In this document: in pieces, positions 7,714 to 12,961 of the stretch
How positions within the stretch are numbered: position 1 is the stretch's first letter
Layout of the letters: every line of letters starts with the position of its first letter
DNA from: Thermoplasmatota archaeon
GTDB taxonomy: Archaea; Thermoplasmatota; Thermoplasmata; UBA10834
Assembly: GCA_030836605.1 (NCBI GenBank)
Contig: JAUPMC010000037.1
Location: forward strand, 1 to 12,961
DNA: 12,961 nt
Direction: 5' to 3'
Made by a program: the position numbers and the translations under genes
The notes under the pieces: generated by a model
The model's database searches: none
The model's input: the letters and a program-made list of their open reading frames with translations, nothing else
What the model was told of the DNA's origin: nothing

Positions 7714-8901
7714 ATGAAGCGCGATTACGATGTCGTGGTCGTCGGCGCTGGCCCGGCCGGCTCCATGACCGCCAAGTGGGCCGCGAAGAAGGGCGCCAAT
7801 GTCCTCATGATCGAGAAGAGGCAGGAGATCGGCTCCCCCGTCAGGTGCGGCGAGGGGATATCGAAGGCGTGGCACGACTCCGTCGGCCTGAAGCTCGACA
7901 AGAAGAGCGTGGCGTGGGAGGTCAAAGGCGCGAAGCTCGTCTCCCCCAACGGCTCCACGTTCTACCTCTCCGAGAAGATGGCCGGGGACGAGGTGGGGAT
8001 AGTCATCGACAGGGTCTTCTTCGACAAGCTCCTGGCCAGGGACGCCATCAAGGCGGGTTCCGACCTCCAGCTCAAGGCCTCCGCGACGAAGCTGCTCAAG
8101 AGCGGCAACAAGGTCGTGGGCGTGCGCGTCAGGTCGATGGAGGGGACCAGGGACATCACCTGCGGGTGCGTCGTGGGCGCGGACGGGTTCGAGTCCCAGG
8201 TCGGCCGGTGGGCGGGCATCGACACCAGCCTCGCCCCGAGGGACATCACCAGCTGCTTCCAGTACAGGCTCACGAACATAGACCAGGACTTCGACTACTG
8301 CGAGTTCGTCCTGGGCAGCAAGGCCCCTGGCGGGTACATCTGGATATTCCCCAAGAACAAGGACACCGCCAACGTGGGGATCGGCATGCAGCTCACGAAG
8401 CTGAGCCAGCCCGCGGATGTGAAGAAGTACCTGGACAAGTTCATCCAGGGGGACCCGAGGCTGAGGAAGGGCAGGCCCCTGGAGCTCGTCAGCGGCGCGG
8501 TCTCCGTGTGCGCCCCGATCGAGAAGACGATCGGCGACGGCATACTCCTTGTCGGGGACGCGGCGAGGATGATCGACCCCATCACGGGCGGGGGCATATC
8601 CAACTCGTGCAAGGCGGCCAAGGTCGCCGGCGAGGTCCTGGCCAAGGCCACGAAGGAGAACGACTTCAGCGAGAGATCCCTGACCAGGTACGAGAACGGG
8701 TGGAGGGACATACTCGAGAACCAGCTCTACAGGAACTGGCTCGCGAAGGAGAAGCTCGTGACCCTCTCCGACGAGACCTTCGACAAGGTCATCGCGACGC
8801 TCAACGAGGTCGGCGTGGACAAGATGTCCACGTTCGCCATACTCAAGGCCGTCAAGACGAGGTACCCCGAGCTCGTGAAGGAGTTCGAGGAGTTCCTCTG
8901 A
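7714..8901 (+). CDS. ggr: Geranylgeranyl reductase (archaeal lipid chain saturation)
   Basis: An FAD-dependent reductase that saturates the double bonds of the geranylgeranyl chains of archaeal ether lipids, giving the phytanyl chains that Tes needs. In the 395 residues: a Rossmann FAD site VVVVGAGPAG at 7-16 with E34 binding the ribose, PVRCGEGIS at 42-50 with the conserved C45, the active-site motif GGYIWIFPK at 206-214 (family pattern YxWxFP), and the second FAD motif LLVGDAARMIDPITGGGI at 278-295. These place it in the archaeal GGR family rather than among general monooxygenases. The start is the ATG at 7714; the ATG at 7705 would add only MTE. It ends the tes-ferredoxin-ggr operon, 59 nt before the glycosyltransferase gene. 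How many double bonds it reduces cannot be told from the sequence. Confidence 0.9.
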   Translation: MKRDYDVVVVGAGPAGSMTAKWAAKKGANVLMIEKRQEIGSPVRCGEGISKAWHDSVGLKLDKKSVAWEVKGAKLVSPNGSTFYLSEKMAGDEVGIVIDRVFFDKLLARDAIKAGSDLQLKASATKLLKSGNKVVGVRVRSMEGTRDITCGCVVGADGFESQVGRWAGIDTSLAPRDITSCFQYRLTNIDQDFDYCEFVLGSKAPGGYIWIFPKNKDTANVGIGMQLTKLSQPADVKKYLDKFIQGDPRLRKGRPLELVSGAVSVCAPIEKTIGDGILLVGDAARMIDPITGGGISNSCKAAKVAGEVLAKATKENDFSERSLTRYENGWRDILENQLYRNWLAKEKLVTLSDETFDKVIATLNEVGVDKMSTFAILKAVKTRYPELVKEFEEFL

Positions 8902-8960
8902 GCCGGCAACATCAATAGGCGTTCCGCGTTTCACCCTATCGGGAGGTAAGGAGTGGACCC

Positions 8961-10493
8961 ATGAGTGTGCTCGCCAGCCTCACCGAGACCAGGCGGAGGA
9001 CCCTCATAACCGTCGCGCTGGTGCTGGTGTTCGCCACCGCGCTGAGGCTCTACAACATCGGCTGGAGCTTCTCCAACAACGGCGTCGACGAGGGCGTGAT
9101 GCTCCAGAGGGCCCTGCTGATCAGCCGGGACTTCGACCTCTACACCGACATCCCGTGCGACCAGGCCCCACTGGCGTTCTACTTCGGCGCCCTGCTCAAG
9201 GGGGACGTCGTCACCCTCAGGGCGCTCAACGCCTTCCTGTCGGTCGCCGCGATCGGCGCGTGCATGTTCGTCGCCAGGAAGCTCGGGGGAGACATCGCGA
9301 TGGTGGCGACAGGGCTGTTCCTCGCGGTGGACTTCGCCTTCGTGCGAGAGGCCCGGCTGTTCTCCCTGGACGGGATGTCGTCGTACCTGCTCGCGTTCGC
9401 GCTCCTGTCGTTCCACTACTATGCCAAGAGGGGGGACAGGCTCGCCGTGTTCGTCGCGGGCCTGTTCGTCGGGTTCTCCGCGGCTGTCAAGCTCATAGGC
9501 GGGCTGGGGCTGCTGGCCCTGATCCTGTTCTTCGTGTTCGAGGCCGTAAGGGAGCGGTCGTTCAAGGCGTCCAAAGCGGTCGACCTCGGCATAATGGTCG
9601 GGGCGTCGGCGGTCCCACTCGGCCTCTTCCTCGTCGCCCTCGGGCCCTCGGAGATGCTGCAGGGGATGCTCTTCGACCAGACGCACAGGGAGTTCGAGCC
9701 GATGTTCAAGCTCTCGATACTCGCGTTCCTCGGCCTCAACCTGACCTACATCCTGCCCCTCGTGTACGCGCGCGAGCTCTGGGCCGACGGCCCCGAGATC
9801 AGGTACCTCTTGGTCGTCACGGGCGTGGTCCTCGCGTTCATGGTTCTGCAGCCCCTCGTGTTCTTCCACCACATGGTCTTCATGAGCCCGGCCCTGGCGA
9901 TATTGGCGGGGCTCGTCACGGCCGAGACCGTCAATTTCAAAAAGGGGCATGTGAAAGGGAGCAGACTCCACAAGGCACTCAAAAAGGACATCACGATGAG
10001 ACGCTTCGCGACGGCCATAATCATGGTGGACCTCGTGGCGTCCATGGGGCTCGCGTTCTACGGGGTCGCGGCCCAGGACGAGCCGTCGGAGATCGTGTAC
10101 GCCGAGAAGCTCGGCGAGATGACGAACTCCACGGACTACGTCATATGCGGGGACCCGCTCATAGCGACCTACGCGGACAGGCTGGTGCCCCCGGAGGTGG
10201 TCAACGTCGCGTACAGGAGGTACCCGCAGCTCACGCTGGAGGACCTCGAGAGCGCCATCGACAAGTACGACGTGTCCGTGGTCGTCGTCTGCTTCAGGCT
10301 CAAGGAGGTCGAGGGGTTCACGCAGTACCTGACCGACAACGGGTTCCTCCTCGTGCAGTACTGGTACATCGGACACGGGGACGACACTGTGTTGGACCTG
10401 TTCGAGGGGAGCATAGACCCGACATACTTCTACGTCAGGGCCGATGTGGCAGAGTACCGGGACATCCCCACGGTCAGCCCTGTCAGCTCTTAG
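8961..10493 (+). CDS. GT-C glycosyltransferase, PMT/ArnT-like membrane protein
   Basis: A polytopic 510-residue membrane protein likely to transfer a sugar from a polyprenyl-phosphate sugar to an acceptor on the outer face of the membrane. The first extracytoplasmic loop carries the acidic pair D43-E44 (NNGVDEGVMLQRALL) and the conserved CDQAPLAFYF at 66-75. A second signature, REARLFSLDGMSSY, sits at 129-142; both are typical of the GT39/GT83-like family. About ten hydrophobic segments follow. A basic cytoplasmic loop at about 322-349 precedes the last membrane segment (350-370), and a soluble domain of about 140 residues would lie outside. The donor is probably made by the DPMS-like enzyme on the opposite strand (inference); the acceptor, protein or lipid, is unknown. 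GGGAGG at 8941-8946 and GGAG at 8950-8953 precede the ATG. It may be read through from the tes operon, as I see no clear TATA box in the 59-nt gap. It overlaps the convergent gene by 11 bp. Confidence 0.82.
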   Translation: MSVLASLTETRRRTLITVALVLVFATALRLYNIGWSFSNNGVDEGVMLQRALLISRDFDLYTDIPCDQAPLAFYFGALLKGDVVTLRALNAFLSVAAIGACMFVARKLGGDIAMVATGLFLAVDFAFVREARLFSLDGMSSYLLAFALLSFHYYAKRGDRLAVFVAGLFVGFSAAVKLIGGLGLLALILFFVFEAVRERSFKASKAVDLGIMVGASAVPLGLFLVALGPSEMLQGMLFDQTHREFEPMFKLSILAFLGLNLTYILPLVYARELWADGPEIRYLLVVTGVVLAFMVLQPLVFFHHMVFMSPALAILAGLVTAETVNFKKGHVKGSRLHKALKKDITMRRFATAIIMVDLVASMGLAFYGVAAQDEPSEIVYAEKLGEMTNSTDYVICGDPLIATYADRLVPPEVVNVAYRRYPQLTLEDLESAIDKYDVSVVVVCFRLKEVEGFTQYLTDNGFLLVQYWYIGHGDDTVLDLFEGSIDPTYFYVRADVAEYRDIPTVSPVSS

Positions 10494-11586
10494 GGCGCAT
10501 GTCCGCCTTGAACGTCCAGAGGGCGTTGGCGAAGAAGTTGAACACGCTCACGAGGAATATGCACATCACCTGGGCGAGGACCTCGTACAGGCTCGCCTTG
10601 TCCTCGACGAGGCCGAGCGAGGGGAAGAGGTGGTCCGTGAACGCCGTGTACAGCGTGATGTTGAGGAGCAGCCCGACTGTGCTGATGAGGAGGAACTGGG
10701 GGTACTGCAGGTGAATCTTGCCCTTCGACCTGAAGTTCCACCACCTGTTCCAGATGAAGTTGTTCGTGTCCGCGACGACGAAGGCGAATATCAGCGCGAG
10801 TATCTCGTGTACATAGAACACCTCGATCGACGTCCAGAATATCGCGAGGTTGATCAGCGTGCCTATCCCGCCGATGAGCGCGAACTTGATGTACTTGGCG
10901 AGCCAGAGCTTCTTGTGCTCGTACAGTCTGATGCAGTGGTCGATGTACTTCAGGGTGACGGACGCGCCCAGCTTGCTCTTGCCCGCCTTCCTGTCGGCGA
11001 ATGTTATGGGCACCTCCTCGACCTTGGAGGCCTTGCCTTTGACGAGTATCTCCAGCCCGATCTTGTAGCCGACCGGGTCCAGCTGGACGCCCTCGACGAC
11101 GCCGCGCTTGAGCGCGAAGAAGCCGCTCATCGGGTCCTTGACCTTGGTCAGCCCGCGGGCGAGCAGCGTCGCCCCCTTCGATATGACCCTCCGGTGGAAG
11201 GGCCAGTTCTCGACATGCCCCCCCGGGACATACCTGCTCCCGATGACCATGTCGGCGCCGCCCTTCGTGATGCGCTCGACCATCTCCGATATCTTCTCCG
11301 GTGGGTGGCTGAGGTCCGCGTCCATGACGACGAGGACGGAGCCCGACGCGGCCTTGAACCCCTCCAGGACGGCGGTGGACAGGCCGAGCTTGCCCGCCCT
11401 GTGGACCACCTTCACGGTGAAGCTCTTGCCCAGCTCCTCCGCGAGGGCGCCAGTGCCGTCCGGGCTGTTGTCGTCCACGATGACGATCTCGTGCCCCATC
11501 TTCGTCGCGGAACAGGCGGCGCTCGTCCTGCGGACGAGCTCCTCCAGGTTGTCCCTCTCGTTGTACGTCGGGATGATTACTGAGAT
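10483..11586 (-). CDS. Polyprenyl-phosphate sugar synthase (DPMS-like GT2) fused to GtrA domain
   Basis: Predicted to make a polyprenyl-phosphate hexose from a nucleotide sugar on the inner membrane face. The GT2 domain (residues about 1-225 counted from base 11586) begins ISVIIPTYNERDNL and shows IVIVDDNSPDGT at 35-45, the metal-binding MDADLSHPPE at 88-97 and VIGSRYVPGG at 114-123. A GtrA-like domain with four membrane segments fills about 230-367, with the repeated signatures NFIWNRWWNF and NFFANALWTF. GtrA domains are proposed to flip the lipid-linked sugar. The two-domain architecture is common in archaea. The start is unresolved: no in-frame ATG, GTG or TTG lies near the conserved N-terminus. 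Base 11586 marks an ATC at the first conserved residue, 8 nt after a purine run (AGGGGGGAA). The nearest canonical start is the GTG at 11685, deep inside the VTT gene; an ATT lies at 11631. The frame overlaps the VTT stop, and frameshifting or a sequence error at a G6 run is possible. Confidence 0.85.
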   Translation of the reverse strand: MSVIIPTYNERDNLEELVRRTSAACSATKMGHEIVIVDDNSPDGTGALAEELGKSFTVKVVHRAGKLGLSTAVLEGFKAASGSVLVVMDADLSHPPEKISEMVERITKGGADMVIGSRYVPGGHVENWPFHRRVISKGATLLARGLTKVKDPMSGFFALKRGVVEGVQLDPVGYKIGLEILVKGKASKVEEVPITFADRKAGKSKLGASVTLKYIDHCIRLYEHKKLWLAKYIKFALIGGIGTLINLAIFWTSIEVFYVHEILALIFAFVVADTNNFIWNRWWNFRSKGKIHLQYPQFLLISTVGLLLNITLYTAFTDHLFPSLGLVEDKASLYEVLAQVMCIFLVSVFNFFANALWTFKADMRPKS

Positions 11587-12122
11587 CGCGGGAGTTCCCC
11601 CCTGAGGCGAAGCCGTCTCTTGTAGATTAATGATGCTACGATGCTCGCGACGATGACGATGGCCACCGCGCCCAGGGCGACCCACGGGGCGACATCCTGC
11701 CGGAGGTTGTCGTAGCTCAGCCAAGCGAGGACAACGACCACGGACGACTTCGCCAGCGCGCCCACTATCAGGTACAGGGCGCACTTCCTCACGTCCCAGC
11801 CGCACACTGCGATGAACGCTCCGGTGTACGGGACGATGGGCGCCACCCTGTTCAACAGCAGGAGGCGCTCGTCCTTCACGATGAGGAAGTCCGTGTACTG
11901 CTTCATCCTCTTCTTGATCCAGTTGGGGAGCCGGGCCATCTTTACGAGCGAGTACAGGATGAAGTTGCCCCCGAGGCTCGCGAGGCTGGACACGACCACG
12001 ACGAGCACTCCCCACGTGAACGAGTCGGGGTTCGCCCCGAAGATGAACACCATCCAGACCTCGGGGAGCGTCGGGAAGCCCGTGCCATCTATGAGTATGA
12101 TCGCCACGAGCGCCAGCAGCAT
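11577..12122 (-). CDS. DedA/VTT-family membrane protein
   Basis: An integral membrane protein of the DedA (VTT/SNARE-associated) family, 181 residues from the ATG at 12122. Visible features are the re-entrant region IDGTGFPTLPEVWMVFIFGA at 11-30, GGNFILYSLVK at 51-61, the conserved basic and proline motif NRVAPIVPYTGAFIAVCGWD at 91-110, and two further hydrophobic segments up to about 167. Bacterial DedA proteins have been shown to return undecaprenyl phosphate across the membrane, and other VTT proteins act as lipid scramblases. A role in recycling the polyprenyl-phosphate carrier fits the neighbouring glycosyltransferases (inference). The ATG lacks a ribosome site. A strong GGAGGT (12185-12180) instead precedes an in-frame CTG at 12173, which would add 17 residues (beginning LLGEDIISLFSS) and follow the upstream gene's stop directly, so the gene may really start there. 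It overlaps the downstream glycosyltransferase frame by about 10 bp. Confidence 0.8.
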   Translation of the reverse strand: MLLALVAIILIDGTGFPTLPEVWMVFIFGANPDSFTWGVLVVVVSSLASLGGNFILYSLVKMARLPNWIKKRMKQYTDFLIVKDERLLLLNRVAPIVPYTGAFIAVCGWDVRKCALYLIVGALAKSSVVVVLAWLSYDNLRQDVAPWVALGAVAIVIVASIVASLIYKRRLRLRGELPRSQ

Positions 12123-12174
12123 GCCCGAGTCGCCGAGGGACGAGAACAGTGATATGATGTCCTCTCCGAGCAGG

Positions 12175-12961
12175 TTACGACCTCCCTCTGGCCATGTCCT
12201 CGTAGAGCTCCTTCAGCATCAACGCGGTCTTCTTCATGTCATGCCCCTCGGCGAGGGAGCGGGCGCCCTCGGCCATGCGGGCGCGCAGGGACCGGTCGTC
12301 GATGAGCCTGCCGAGCATCTCGACGAACTCCGCGTCCGTCCTGGCCTTGAGGCAGTGACTCCCGTCCTGCACCCACTCCTCGTAGACGGGTATGTCCCTT
12401 ATCAACAGAGGGCAGCCACAGCTCGCGGCCTCGAGCATGACGTTCCCGTAGCTCTCGGCCCTGGTCGGGAACACGAACACATCGGCCGCGGAGTACACCC
12501 CGACGATCTGGTCGAACGGCACGTGCCCCGGGAAGAGCACGTTCTTCTTGTCGAGGCCGTCCAACGCGTCCTCCAGGAGCGGTTCGCTCTCGCCGACCCA
12601 GACGAACCTGACATCCTTCCTGTCGGAGAACTCCGAGGAGATGTTGATGAACGTGTCCACGCCCTTGCGCGGTATCCTCAGGCCGACGCTGACCACGAGC
12701 GTGTCCTCCGGGCGGATCCCCCAGCGCTCCCTGAACGCCCGCCCTCGCGCCTCGTCCCTGACGAACACTTCCCGGTTGATGCCGTTCGGGATGACCTTGA
12801 ACGGGCCCCTGACGCCGTCCCTGGCCAGTGACTTGGCCACATACGGCGTCGCGCCGAGGACGACATCCCCGAGGTTGTAGAAGTACACGGAATACATGCG
12901 CACGAACGGGTAGAACAGGGAGCCGCCCTTGAACCCGCCCTTGACCAGCTCTGGCAGGTGG
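12175..12961 (-). CDS. GT4 glycosyltransferase, N-terminus cut by window end
   Basis: The C-terminal 261 residues of a GT-B fold, retaining glycosyltransferase. The frame is open to the window edge (it begins HLPELVKGGFKGG on the minus strand), so the true start lies outside; the GTG at 12903 is only an internal codon. Visible are the inter-domain segment FKVIPNGINREVF, the nucleotide-sugar-side RIPRKGVDTFIN, and the C-terminal signature ESYGNVMLEAASCGCPLL with the EX7E pair. The N-terminal remnant followed by ATPYVAKSLAR resembles lipid-glycosylating GT4 enzymes of the diacylglycerol glucosyltransferase type, so a glycolipid headgroup role is plausible but unproven; mannosyltransferase activity in glycan assembly is an alternative. 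The stop at 12175-12177 sits between the ribosome site and the possible CTG start of the VTT gene, so the two genes are tightly linked in one operon. Confidence 0.85.
   Translation of the reverse strand, partial: HLPELVKGGFKGGSLFYPFVRMYSVYFYNLGDVVLGATPYVAKSLARDGVRGPFKVIPNGINREVFVRDEARGRAFRERWGIRPEDTLVVSVGLRIPRKGVDTFINISSEFSDRKDVRFVWVGESEPLLEDALDGLDKKNVLFPGHVPFDQIVGVYSAADVFVFPTRAESYGNVMLEAASCGCPLLIRDIPVYEEWVQDGSHCLKARTDAEFVEMLGRLIDDRSLRARMAEGARSLAEGHDMKKTALMLKELYEDMARGRS

Noticed and set aside
8902..8960. Possible separate promoter or terminator between ggr and the GT-C gene
   Set aside because: The 59-nt gap has strong ribosome-binding sequence but no convincing TATA box, hairpin or T-run.
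9930..10010. A patch of lower GC with A-runs inside the GT-C gene, considered as an insertion or transferred segment
   Set aside because: It encodes a Lys/Arg-rich cytoplasmic loop between membrane segments in an unbroken frame; Lys codons explain the base shift.
7690..10376. Long minus-strand frames opposite ggr and the GT-C gene
   Set aside because: Their composition is typical of antisense high-GC frames, and the plus strand carries unmistakable FAD and GT-C motifs.
10444..12831. Plus-strand frames opposite the DPMS-GtrA, VTT and GT4 genes
   Set aside because: No domain-like sequence; the minus-strand frames carry the glycosyltransferase and VTT signatures.

Overview
The window reads as a high-GC archaeal chromosome or metagenome contig, most plausibly from the Thermoplasmatota or a neighbouring lineage (the phylum is inference). 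The archaeal assignment rests on a tetraether-synthase-type radical SAM enzyme, a geranylgeranyl reductase, a TrmB-family regulator, TATA boxes of the TTTAAA type placed about 25 nt from start codons, and frequent AGG and ATA codons. No RNA genes, insertion sequences or CRISPR arrays were seen, and no stretch over 300 bases lacks a gene.

Layout. (1) 55-3753, minus: a very large, probably exported protein with a pilin-like N-terminal segment and a C-terminal lamin-tail domain. Its last codons run into an inverted repeat at the window edge (arms 1-63 and 136-198), where the sequence folds back on itself. (2) 3878-5137, plus: a CPA2-type cation/proton antiporter, divergent from the surface protein. 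(3) 5134-5880, minus: a short TrmB-family regulator, convergent with the antiporter (stop codons share one CTAG) and divergent from the next operon. (4) 5951-8901, plus: three tightly packed genes, tetraether synthase (radical SAM), a 2[4Fe-4S] ferredoxin and geranylgeranyl reductase. (5) 8961-10493, plus: a GT-C (PMT/ArnT-like) glycosyltransferase. (6) 10483 to beyond the window end, minus: a GT4 glycosyltransferase (cut by the window end), a DedA/VTT membrane protein and a polyprenyl-phosphate sugar synthase fused to a GtrA membrane domain.

How the genes fit together. The centre is a membrane-lipid maturation module. The reductase saturates the isoprenoid chains, the tetraether synthase joins two saturated chains into membrane-spanning lipids, and the ferredoxin is placed to feed electrons to one or both. 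The flanking glycosyltransferases look like a lipid-linked sugar pathway: make polyprenyl-P-sugar, flip it, transfer the sugar outside the cell, recycle the carrier, plus a GT4 that may glycosylate lipid headgroups. The TrmB gene and the tes operon share one palindromic TATA box beside an inverted repeat, which suggests this regulator controls tetraether formation. That control circuit, and the apparent missing start codon and G6 run between the VTT and glycosyltransferase genes, are the points most worth checking.
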